Assembly (NCBI RefSeq): GCF_003261055.1
Contig: NZ_CP030073.1
Span: 8,122,001-8,186,000 of the forward strand
From: Streptomyces cadmiisoli
Lineage (GTDB): Bacteria > Actinomycetota > Actinomycetes > Streptomycetales > Streptomycetaceae
Direction: 5' to 3'
Length of the DNA: 64,000 bases
The notes below the pieces were generated by a model, which saw only the letters and a list, made by a program, of their open reading frames with translations, made no database searches and was not told where the DNA came from. Position 1 is the stretch's first letter; every line of letters begins with the position of its first letter. The translations under genes were made by a program, and so were the position numbers. Shown in pieces: positions 7,841 through 14,643 of the stretch.

Positions 7841-7856
7841 TCTACAGCACTGTAGA
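7841..7856. promoter_or_regulatory. TCTACAGCACTGTAGA palindrome, candidate operator before tatA
   Basis: Seven-base perfect arms (TCTACAG/CTGTAGA) flank a two-base centre, 60 bases upstream of the tatA start. TAGATC at the right end could serve as a -10 element, so a bound protein would block transcription. The ACA...TGT layout recalls BlaI/MecI/CopY-type sites, but the assignment is only by resemblance. Confidence 0.5.
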
Positions 7857-7916
7857 TCGCGGTGCGTCGGCAGGGCGACCGACGGCCGTCGTCCGCCCCG
7901 GAAGAGAGCAGACCTG

Positions 7917-8141
7917 ATGTTCGGTATGAGCGAGTTGGCCCTGATCCTCCTCGTCGTCGTGGTGGTCCTCGGGATCAGGAAGCTGCCCGAACTCACACGC
8001 TCTGCGGGCAAAGCGGCTCGTATCCTCAAGAGCGAGAGCAAGGCGCTCAAGGAGCAGGACGCCCCCGAGGCCCGGGACAGCTCGGGGCGCGTCGTCCAGG
8101 GGAAGATCGTCGAGCGCGACGATCCTTCGGCTCGCGCCTGA
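7917..8141 (+). CDS. tatA: Sec-independent translocase subunit TatA
   Basis: The 74-residue product has a short N-terminus (MFGMSEL), one transmembrane helix (ALILLVVVVVLGI), the conserved hinge RKLPELTRSAGKAARILKSE with the KLPEL box, an amphipathic helix, and a charged unstructured tail. This is the TatA/TatE pattern of the pore-forming subunit of twin-arginine export. GAAGAGAG lies upstream of ATG 7917. It is a lone tatA copy with no tatC nearby, placed after the peroxidase/encapsulin pair and behind its own candidate operator. Many Streptomyces carry more than one tatA-like gene. Whether it works with the encapsulin locus or only sits beside it is not visible. Confidence 0.88.
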   Translation: MFGMSELALILLVVVVVLGIRKLPELTRSAGKAARILKSESKALKEQDAPEARDSSGRVVQGKIVERDDPSARA

Positions 8142-8311
8142 CGGACGTGCCCCGGTCGCCGGCCGGGACGCTGGGCCCGCACGGCGGCTCCGGCCGCAAC
8201 TCGGCGACCAGGGTGGTGAGAAGATCGTCCGTGAGCGGACCCATCAGACCCTGGAAGGACCTACGAGATCATGCGCGTCATCGTGGCCCGCGGCCCGGCG
8301 GAGGCGTTCGG

Positions 8312-9391
8312 ATGACCGGCGGCGACGCCGACCACGTCCTGCTGCACACCGCCGGACGTGCCGCCCACATCACCCTCAACCGGCCCCGAGCCATCAACGC
8401 CCTGAACCACGCCATGGTGCGCCGCATCGACGAGGCACTCACCGTCTGGGAGCGCGACCCGGCCGTGGAGACCGTCGTCCTCACCGGAGCCGGTGAGCGC
8501 GGCCTCTGCGCCGGCGGAGACATCCGCGCCATCCACGACGACGCCAGGGACGGCGACGGTACCGCCTCCGCCGCGTTCTGGCGCGACGAGTACCGCCTCA
8601 ACGCCCGTATCGCCCGGTTCCCCAAGCCGTACGTGGCCGTCATGGACGGCATCGTCATGGGCGGCGGTGTGGGCGTCTCCGCGCACGGCGGCATCCGGAT
8701 CGTCACCGAGCGATCCCGGATCGCCATGCCCGAGACCGGGATCGGCTTCGTACCGGATGTCGGCGGCACCCACCTGCTCACGCGGACACCCGGCGAACTG
8801 GGCACCCACCTCGCACTCACGGGCGCGCAGATCGGCGCCGGAGACGCCCTGCTGTGCGGGCTCGCCGACCACTGTGTGCCGTCGGCCGCACTCGGGGCGC
8901 TGGTCGCCGATCTGGCCGAACTTCCCGCGCGTGCGGCGGTCGCCCGTCATGTACAGGAGCAGCCGCGGGGGGAGTTGGCGGAGCACAGGGAGTGGCTCGA
9001 CGCCTGCTACGCCGCCGACACCGTCGAGGAGATCGTGCGGCGCCTGCTCGCGCACGGCTCTGCGGTGGCCAAGGAGACCGCCGAGACGCTGCTCGCCAAA
9101 TCGCCCACCGCGCTGAAGGTGACGCTGGCCGCTCTCCGCGGCGCCCGGCGACTGGGTTCCCTGGAGCGGGTCCTGGAACAGGAGTACCGCATCTCCTGCG
9201 CCGCGCTGACCAGCCCCGATCTGGTGGAAGGCATCCGCGCCCAGGTCATCGACAAGGACCGCAGCCCGCGCTGGTCGCCGGCTTCTCTGAGCGAGGTCAC
9301 CGACGCCGACGTCGCGCGCTTCTTCACCCCGCTCGGCGAGCGTGAACTGGCTCTCGCGGACCGCGTCACCGTCGCGGAGACGGCCCGGTGA
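8312..9391 (+). CDS. Enoyl-CoA hydratase/isomerase family, 3-hydroxyisobutyryl-CoA hydrolase-like
   Basis: The 359-residue product is a crotonase-fold enzyme. It shows the oxyanion-hole segments LCAGGDI (65-71) and GIVMGGGVGVS (113-123) and the box AMPETGIGFVPDVGGT (138-153), characteristic of 3-hydroxyisobutyryl-CoA hydrolases. That group also has the extended C-terminus seen here (LAKSPTALKVTLAALR...EGIRAQVIDKDRSPRW). The expected reaction is thioester hydrolysis in valine breakdown. ATG 8312 is chosen; the open frame extends far upstream without family similarity. A 14-codon ORF at 8271-8315 with GGAAGGA upstream overlaps this start by ATGA and may couple translation. Confidence 0.88.
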   Translation: MTGGDADHVLLHTAGRAAHITLNRPRAINALNHAMVRRIDEALTVWERDPAVETVVLTGAGERGLCAGGDIRAIHDDARDGDGTASAAFWRDEYRLNARIARFPKPYVAVMDGIVMGGGVGVSAHGGIRIVTERSRIAMPETGIGFVPDVGGTHLLTRTPGELGTHLALTGAQIGAGDALLCGLADHCVPSAALGALVADLAELPARAAVARHVQEQPRGELAEHREWLDACYAADTVEEIVRRLLAHGSAVAKETAETLLAKSPTALKVTLAALRGARRLGSLERVLEQEYRISCAALTSPDLVEGIRAQVIDKDRSPRWSPASLSEVTDADVARFFTPLGERELALADRVTVAETAR

Positions 9392-9656
9392 ACAGGCCGT
9401 GGGCCCTGTCCGGCGCCGACGCCTTCGTAGCGTGTCCGGCGGCGGATTCGTCCGGCTGAGGGGACGCCCGACGACTCGGGTACGCCGCTCCACACGGTTG
9501 TGTGCCTCTCTGGGACGCCCGCTGTCGGGCGGCCCGTGTCCGACCCCGTGACGGCTCGTTCGTCGACGGCGCGAGCGAGCCGTCAGGGCGCTCACCCGCC
9601 GTTGCCCGGGCGGCGCGCGGCGCCGTGCGCCGCCCGGCCCGTCCGGCCCCGGGCTT

Positions 9657-9680
9657 ATGACAGAGAGATCTTTCTGTCAT
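9657..9680. promoter_or_regulatory. 24-base imperfect palindrome upstream of the B12 riboswitch
   Basis: The arms ATGACAGA (9657-9664) and TCTGTCAT (9673-9680) are perfect complements, and the centre contains AGATCT, itself palindromic; only one base pair in the whole element is mismatched. It ends 16 bases before the riboswitch P1 stem, so it probably overlaps the promoter. It suggests a protein repressor acts in addition to the riboswitch. Confidence 0.5.
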
Positions 9681-9696
9681 GATGTCCCGCGAACAG

Positions 9697-9846
9697 GGCG
9701 ACGGCGGAACGAGGAAGCCGGTGTGAATCCGGCGCGGTCCCGCCACTGTGATCGGCGAGCGGATCCCGAACAGACCACTGCCCCCTTGTGGGTGGGAAGG
9801 CCGGGACGAGCACTGACCCGAGAGCCAGGAGACTCACGCGGTCGCC
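9697..9846 (+). promoter_or_regulatory. Cobalamin (adenosylcobalamin) riboswitch
   Basis: The core elements are in order: GGAAGCCGGTGTGAATCCGGC near 9713-9733, GGTCCCGCCACTGTGA just after it, and the B12 box GAGCCAGGAGACTC at 9822-9835. The closing P1 stem is GGCGAC (9697-9702) with GTCGCC (9841-9846). The coding start of the next gene is at 9896 with GGAGAGG at 9876-9882, so control is probably by masking the ribosome binding site when the cofactor binds. The element should lower expression of the following operon when cobalamin is plentiful. Confidence 0.95.
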
Positions 9847-9895
9847 TCCTCGAAGTGACTGGGGCGGATTTCCCCGGAGAGGTGGGCTCGTCGGT

Positions 9896-10285
9896 ATGCC
9901 CGGAAAGCCGTCGCCGGTCGGCTCCTTGCCGTGCCGGTTCGTGGTGTGCCGCGACTGTTGCTGCGGCAGCCCCAAGGTGAGCGGTGTGGACCACGCGCGG
10001 CAGACCGCGCGGCTCGCCGAGGAGGCGCCGGTCCGCGTCTCCGACTGCCTCGACGTGTGCGACCACGCGAACGTCATCGTCGTACAGCCCTCCTCCGAGG
10101 GGCGCGCGGCGGGCGGACGGCCCGCCTGGTTCGGCCTCGTCAACGACAGCGCCGCCACCGAGGACATCGCCGCCTGGGTACGGGTCGGCGGACCGGGCGT
10201 CGCCGCGCTGCCGGACATCCTGGAGCTCTACGCCTTCACCCCACCCCGGCGGGCCCGCTCCGGGCCGCTCACCGACGCAGGCTGA
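9896..10285 (+). CDS. Small 2Fe-2S thioredoxin-like ferredoxin, B12-switched
   Basis: The 129-residue product has a cysteine-rich N-terminus, VVCRDCCCGSPKVSGVDH, then DCLDVCDHANVIVVQP and GGRPAWFGLVNDSAATEDIAAWV. The spacing of the cysteine groups and the alternating strands fit the thioredoxin-like 2Fe-2S ferredoxin fold. The start is ATG 9896, behind GGAGAGG and the cobalamin riboswitch. It is the first gene of an operon with an ABC uptake system and a FhuF-like protein. An electron-transfer role during processing of an imported corrinoid or iron complex would fit, but no function is proven. Confidence 0.7.
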   Translation: MPGKPSPVGSLPCRFVVCRDCCCGSPKVSGVDHARQTARLAEEAPVRVSDCLDVCDHANVIVVQPSSEGRAAGGRPAWFGLVNDSAATEDIAAWVRVGGPGVAALPDILELYAFTPPRRARSGPLTDAG

Positions 10286-10415
10286 CCCGCGGCCCGCCGT
10301 CGCTCCCACCGGCGCGCCCGCACCAGCGATCTGCGCCGGATCCCCCGATTCCGAACAGCCTCCGGACCACCCTCCGGACCGTCCAGAACCATTTCGCGGT
10401 GAGAGGATCCGCCTC

Positions 10416-11405
10416 ATGATGGGCAAGCGCCCGCCAACCCTGCTGTCGGCCATGGCAGTGGCCCTCCTGTTGTCCGGTTGCGGCGGTGCTCCCGCCCCCG
10501 AGGACGCCGCGCCGAACGGCCCCGCCGTCGAGGGCTTCCCGCTCACCGTGTCCAACTGCGGCGTGAAGACGACCTTCAAGCGGCCCCCGCGGCGCGCGGT
10601 GTCGATGAACCAGCACGCGACCGAGGTCATGCTGGCGCTGGGGCTGGAGAAGTCGATGGTGGGGACCTCCTACCTCGATGACAAGATCCTTCCCGAGTAC
10701 CAGGGGGCCTACGACGGCATCAAGGTCCTGGCGGAGGAGTACCCGTCGTTCGAGACGCTGCTGACCGCCGAACCGGACTTCGTCTACGGCGGTTTCGCCA
10801 GCGCCTTCGACGAGAAGGAGGGCCGCAGCCGCGCCGCCCTGACCGAGTCGGGGATCAACACCTACCTGAACATCGAGGGGTGCGCGACCGGTCCGGTGAC
10901 GATGTCCACGATGGACCGGGAGATCCGGAACGTGGCGAAGATCTTCGGCGTGCCGGACCGGGCGGAGCGGCAGTTGAAGGAGCTCCACGGCACGCTGGAC
11001 ACGGTCACGGACAAGCTCGCCGGAGCCACCCCGGTGAAGGTCTTCGTGTACGACAGCGGCGACAAGACCGCCTTCACGGCGGGCGGCGCGGGCATCGGCG
11101 ACGAGATGATCGAGCAGGCCGGCGGTGCGAACCTCTTCGCGGACCTGGACAAGGCCTTCGGCGACGTCTCGTTCGAGCAGGTGGCGGAGCGCGCCCCCGA
11201 GGTCATCGTCATCTACGACTACGGGGACCAGCCGGTCGAGGACAAGAAGAAGTTCCTTCTGGCGAACCCGGCGCTGAAGGACATCCCCGCCATCAGGAAC
11301 AAGCGGTTCGCGGTGCTTCCGCTGTCGTCCACGGTGCTCGGCGTCCGGGTGCCGTCCGGCGTCGAGTCCCTGGCCCGCCAACTCCACCCGGACCGGTTCG
11401 AGTGA
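10416..11405 (+). CDS. FecB/BtuF-type ABC substrate-binding lipoprotein
   Basis: The 329-residue product has a lipoprotein signal peptide ending in the lipobox LLSGC. It then shows the periplasmic binding protein pattern of the corrinoid/iron-siderophore class: RRAVSMNQHATEVMLALGLEKSMVGTSYL, YPSFETLLTAEPDFVYGGF, and EQVAERAPEVIVIYDYGD. It should sit on the outer face of the membrane and deliver ligand to the following permease. Control by a cobalamin riboswitch suggests a corrinoid or a cobalt-linked ligand, although the family also binds ferric siderophores. GAGAGG at 10401-10406 precedes ATG 10416. Its stop overlaps the permease start (GTGA). Confidence 0.87.
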   Translation: MMGKRPPTLLSAMAVALLLSGCGGAPAPEDAAPNGPAVEGFPLTVSNCGVKTTFKRPPRRAVSMNQHATEVMLALGLEKSMVGTSYLDDKILPEYQGAYDGIKVLAEEYPSFETLLTAEPDFVYGGFASAFDEKEGRSRAALTESGINTYLNIEGCATGPVTMSTMDREIRNVAKIFGVPDRAERQLKELHGTLDTVTDKLAGATPVKVFVYDSGDKTAFTAGGAGIGDEMIEQAGGANLFADLDKAFGDVSFEQVAERAPEVIVIYDYGDQPVEDKKKFLLANPALKDIPAIRNKRFAVLPLSSTVLGVRVPSGVESLARQLHPDRFE

Positions 11406-12529
11406 CCGGCGCTCCCGACGCGACGCGTGTGGCGGAGGCGAAGGAGCCAGCCGGTGCGACCGGGGGGACGAGGGGCGGGGCGGCTGCCGGTGCCGCCGCC
11501 GTCCGCCGCCCCGGGGTCCCCTACCCGCTCGTGCTCGCGCTGCTGGCCGTACTGCTGGGCGTGGCGGCCACGTTCGGGATCGCGCTCGGATCCATCGGCA
11601 TCCCGCCCGAACAGGTCTGGGGCATCCTGCTGCACCGTGTGCATCCCTCGCTCGCCGATCCGACCTGGACACCGGTCCGCGAGACGATCGTCGTGGACGT
11701 CCGGCTGCCCCGGGTGCTGCTGGCCGGCGTCGTGGGTGCCGGACTCGCGGTCTGCGGCATGGCGCTCCAGGCTCTGGTGCGCAACCCCCTCGCCGACCCG
11801 ATGCTGCTCGGGGTGTCGTCGGGCGCCTCGGTCGGCGCGGTCCTGGTCGTCGTCTTCAACCTCAGCCTGTTCGGGATGTTCTCCCTGCCGGTGGCCGCGT
11901 TCATCGGGGCGCTGGCCGCCCTGGTCGCCGTGTACTTCCTGGCCCGGTCCGGCGGACGTATGACGACGGTGCGGCTGGTGCTGGCGGGGGTCGCGACGGC
12001 CGAGGTGCTGTCCGCGCTCGCCAGCTTCCTGGTCGTCACCTCGAACGACCCGCACAAGACGCAGTCGGCGCTGCGCTGGATGCTCGGCGGACTGGCCGGC
12101 ACGACCTGGACGGTGGTGTGGATCCCGGGCGCCGCCGTCCTGCTCGGTACGGCCGTGCTGCTCGGCGTCTCCCGCTCGCTCAACCTTCTCCTCGCGGGGG
12201 AGGAGGCCGCCGTCGCGCTCGGCCTGGACGTGCACCGCTTCCGCGCCGCGCTGTTCACCCTCGTCGCCGTCATGATCGGCACCATCGTCGCCGTCAGCGG
12301 CCAGATCGGCTTCGTCGGCCTGATCATGCCGCACGTGGTGCGGCTGGTGGTCGGCGCCGACCACCGCCGCGCCCTGCCCGCCGCGGCGCTGCTCGGCGCG
12401 GCCTTCCTCATCGCGGCGGACCTGGCCGCGCGCACCTTCATGACCCCGGAGGAGATCCCCGTGGGGATACTCACCGCGCTCGTCGGCGGTCCCTTCTTCC
12501 TCTGGCTGATGCGACGGAGGTCCGTATGA
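11402..12529 (+). CDS. FecCD/BtuC-type ABC transporter permease
   Basis: The 375-residue product has the FecCD permease pattern with about ten hydrophobic helices. Conserved segments include VRLPRVLLAGVVGAGLAVCGMALQALVRNPLADPMLLGVSSGASVGAV, SLNLLLAGEEAAVALGLDVHRFR, VAVSGQIGFVGLIMPHVVRLVVGADHR and PEEIPVGILTALVGGPFFLWLMRRR. A 35-residue Ala/Gly-rich N-terminus precedes the first helix. GTG 11402 overlaps the binding-protein stop and the 3' end overlaps the ATPase start, so the three genes are tightly coupled. It would form a homodimeric channel for corrinoid or siderophore import. Confidence 0.92.
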   Translation: MTGAPDATRVAEAKEPAGATGGTRGGAAAGAAAVRRPGVPYPLVLALLAVLLGVAATFGIALGSIGIPPEQVWGILLHRVHPSLADPTWTPVRETIVVDVRLPRVLLAGVVGAGLAVCGMALQALVRNPLADPMLLGVSSGASVGAVLVVVFNLSLFGMFSLPVAAFIGALAALVAVYFLARSGGRMTTVRLVLAGVATAEVLSALASFLVVTSNDPHKTQSALRWMLGGLAGTTWTVVWIPGAAVLLGTAVLLGVSRSLNLLLAGEEAAVALGLDVHRFRAALFTLVAVMIGTIVAVSGQIGFVGLIMPHVVRLVVGADHRRALPAAALLGAAFLIAADLAARTFMTPEEIPVGILTALVGGPFFLWLMRRRSV

Positions 12530-13344
12530 CGCAGCCGGTCACGGGACCCGTGCCGACGGCGGCCGGCACATTGGTCGTCGAGGACGTCTCCGTGGTCGTG
12601 GGCGGCCGGGCGCTGGTGGACGCCGTGTCGCTCCGGGTCACCCCCGGCGAGGTGGTGGGGCTCGTCGGCCCCAACGGCGCCGGGAAATCAACCCTGTTGC
12701 GGACCGTGTACCGGGCGCTGCGGCCGACCTCGGGGCGGGTGCTGCTGGACGGCGAGGACATCCGCCGGATGTCCGGCAAGGGCCTGGCCCGCCGGCTGGC
12801 CGCCGTCCTCCAGGAGTCCGCCGGGGACTTCGAACTCTCGGTGCACGAGGTGGTGGCCATGGGCCGCACTCCGCACAAACGGGCTTTCGAGGGCGACGAC
12901 GCCGAGGACCGCGGCATCATCGTGCGCGCCCTGGGCGAACTCGATGTCGCGGGCCTCGCGCACGCCCCCTTCAGCCAGTTGTCGGGCGGCGAGAAACAGC
13001 GGGTGCTGATCGCCCGCGCGCTCGCCCAGTGCGCGGGAACGATGGTGCTGGACGAGCCGACCAACCATCTGGACCTGCGCCATCAGCTCGACACATTGCG
13101 CCTCGTACGACGCCTCGGCGTGACCGCCGTCGTCGCCCTGCACGACCTCAACCTGGCTGCGGCGTTCTGCGACCGAATCTGCGTGCTGGACGGCGGACGT
13201 GTGGTGGCGACCGGACCCCCCGAGGAGGTCCTCACCCGCGAACTCCTCTCCGAGGTCTACCGAGTCGACGCCGACGTCGCGCCGCACCCCCGTACCGGGA
13301 TTCCGAACATCACCCTGGTCGGCGATCCACTCGGGCGGAGGTGA
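12526..13344 (+). CDS. FecE/BtuD-type ABC transporter ATP-binding protein
   Basis: The 272-residue product has Walker A GPNGAGKST (about 43-51), Q-loop LQESAGDFELSV, signature LSGGEKQRVLIARALAQ, Walker B MVLDEPTNHLDLRHQL, and the switch histidine in VVALHDLNLAAAFCDR. The DEPTNHLD version of Walker B and the HDLNLA switch are typical of the iron-chelate/B12 importer group. ATG 12526 overlaps the permease stop. Together with the two preceding genes it makes a complete type II importer. Confidence 0.94.
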   Translation: MTQPVTGPVPTAAGTLVVEDVSVVVGGRALVDAVSLRVTPGEVVGLVGPNGAGKSTLLRTVYRALRPTSGRVLLDGEDIRRMSGKGLARRLAAVLQESAGDFELSVHEVVAMGRTPHKRAFEGDDAEDRGIIVRALGELDVAGLAHAPFSQLSGGEKQRVLIARALAQCAGTMVLDEPTNHLDLRHQLDTLRLVRRLGVTAVVALHDLNLAAAFCDRICVLDGGRVVATGPPEEVLTRELLSEVYRVDADVAPHPRTGIPNITLVGDPLGRR

Positions 13345-13434
13345 CCGGCGTCCTGCCCGGTCCGCGGCGACCCGGCCGAGACCGAGCGTTCCGTGGCCCT
13401 GCACGGCGCAGCGCCCTGATGCGTGGGAGTCGAT

Positions 13435-14154
13435 GTGAAAACCCTGCGGCGGGCCCCCGCCGGAGCCGTCGCCGCGGCCCTGGAGGACGTGGCGGCCCTC
13501 GGCCCGTTCTTCACGATCGAACCGGGCGGCACGGACCAGGGCCGGCACCCGGTCGAGGACAGCTACGCGGCCGGCTGCGCGGACCTGATCGCAGCGAAGG
13601 CCGACCGCTACGGCACCCGCGAACTGCGCGTCGGTGCCTCCATCGTGCAGCTCGGGCACGCCGCGCGCCTGTGGTCACCCGTGCTGGCCTGCACCGTCCT
13701 GCACGGGATCGTCCCCGACCTGCACGGGCTGCGGCGCGCCGACGACGGTCCGGCACTGCACCTGCCCGAGCGGCCGACCGGCTGGTACGCGGACGATGCC
13801 CCGCACCTGACGGACGTCCTGTACGAGGTCGTGGTCGCGCAGCACCTCGACGTGCTGGCGGCCGGCCTCCGCGTCAAGGTGGCGCCCGGACTGTCGGCCG
13901 GGAACGCCGCCTCGGCACTGGCCGAGTCGGCGCGCGCGATCGTGGCGGCCCGACCGGACCTTCGCCGCACTCTCGGCGCCCTCCTGGACGACCTGCTGCG
14001 CACCGGCCGGCTGGCCGGTACGGGAACCGTCGTCGGCCCCGATCTGCGTTTCCGCCGCCGGAGCTGCTGCCTGTACTACCGCGTGCCGTCCGGGGTGAAG
14101 TGCGAGGACTGCTCCCTGACCGGACCGGCCGGATCGCGTGGCCCGACGTGTTAG
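13435..14154 (+). CDS. FhuF-like 2Fe-2S ferric-chelate reductase
   Basis: The 239-residue product ends with a Cys-Cys-x10-Cys-x2-Cys motif (Cys211, Cys212, Cys223, Cys226), the 2Fe-2S site that defines FhuF. Upstream, LRVGASIVQLGHAARLWSPVLACTVLHGIVPDL and NAASALAESARAIVAARPDLRRTLGALLDDLL match the helical body of FhuF-like proteins, which reduce iron in imported ferric siderophores in the cytoplasm. GTG 13435 has GGGAG six bases upstream; GTG 13423 lacks spacing to a site. The gene lies 90 bases after the ATPase and is probably in the same operon. Finding it behind a cobalamin riboswitch is unusual and raises the possibility that it reduces a corrinoid cobalt centre. Confidence 0.82.
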   Translation: MKTLRRAPAGAVAAALEDVAALGPFFTIEPGGTDQGRHPVEDSYAAGCADLIAAKADRYGTRELRVGASIVQLGHAARLWSPVLACTVLHGIVPDLHGLRRADDGPALHLPERPTGWYADDAPHLTDVLYEVVVAQHLDVLAAGLRVKVAPGLSAGNAASALAESARAIVAARPDLRRTLGALLDDLLRTGRLAGTGTVVGPDLRFRRRSCCLYYRVPSGVKCEDCSLTGPAGSRGPTC

Positions 14155-14213
14155 CGTTGACGCGCGCGACGACAACCGGGTCGGCTGCGGGACCAGATGC
14201 GGGAGGTGAGTTG

Positions 14214-14285
14214 ATGACTGTCGTGGAGACCACTGCCCTGTGCAGTGCCCGCCGGACCATCCTCACGTCCCGGGCCCCGGTCTGA
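14214..14285 (+). CDS. 23-codon small ORF with strong ribosome site, possible leader peptide
   Basis: ATG 14214 follows GGGAGGTGAG at 14201-14210, one of the best ribosome binding sites in the window. The 23-residue peptide (MTVVETTALC then SARRTILTSRAPV) contains one cysteine and three arginines and has no signal or membrane segment. A stable hairpin begins 12 bases after its stop (14298-14330). The layout resembles a leader peptide with an attenuator. TTGACG at 14157-14162 could be a -35 element. I do not recognise the peptide. Confidence 0.5.
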   Translation: MTVVETTALCSARRTILTSRAPV

Positions 14286-14297
14286 CCTGACATCGAA

Positions 14298-14330
14298 GCC
14301 TCGGCAGAGCCCTGACGGCTCACCCGAGGC
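14298..14330 (+). terminator. Two-part hairpin, terminator or attenuator
   Basis: GCCTCGG (14298-14304) pairs with CCGAGGC (14324-14330), and inside it GAGCC (14307-14311) pairs with GGCTC (14317-14321) around a five-base loop. It lies just after the small ORF at 14214. There is no T tract. It could end a short leader transcript. Confidence 0.55.
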
Positions 14331-14376
14331 AATGCTCCGTTCGCATCGGGGTCCCTGTTCAAGGGTCTCTACGTAT

Positions 14377-14409
14377 GTTGTCCCGACCTTCATGGTTGTC
14401 CCGACCTTC
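14377..14409. repeat. Two direct copies of GTTGTCCCGACCTTC, 18-base period
   Basis: The 15-base unit occurs at 14377-14391 and exactly again at 14395-14409, with similar flanking ATG-containing bases, so the full period is 18. Two equally oriented sites less than two helical turns apart could be binding sites for an activator, or a simple tandem duplication. Confidence 0.6.
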
Positions 14410-14643
14410 CTTCGCGCACGCCCCGCCATGTCCCACGGACCACGGTCCTGACGACGCGTGGGCGCGACGCGCCCTCGCACCGCGCCGCCCCGCCGAGCGG
14501 GCCGGACGCACCCTCGCACCGGATCGCCCCGCCGGGCCGGCCCCGGCCCGCGTCGTGCGTCCCACACGCGACTCGCGCGACGTCGGCACGTCCGACGTCC
14601 TCCGGAGTTCCGGCACCGCCCACCGACGCCGGGAGCCCCGCCC

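Larger units (their letters stand above)
14286..14643 (+). other. Intergenic region with hairpin and tandem repeats before the fusion gene
   Basis: This stretch holds the two-part hairpin at 14298-14330 and two copies of GTTGTCCCGACCTTC at 14377-14391 and 14395-14409, an 18-base period. The rest is GC-rich sequence whose open frames have low-complexity Arg/Pro/Ala translations and no family resemblance. I see no further gene. Confidence 0.6.

Noticed and set aside
14458..14643. Upstream extension of the fusion gene
   Set aside because: It reads as Arg/Pro/Ala-rich low complexity without a domain, and GTG 14644 has a good ribosome site.
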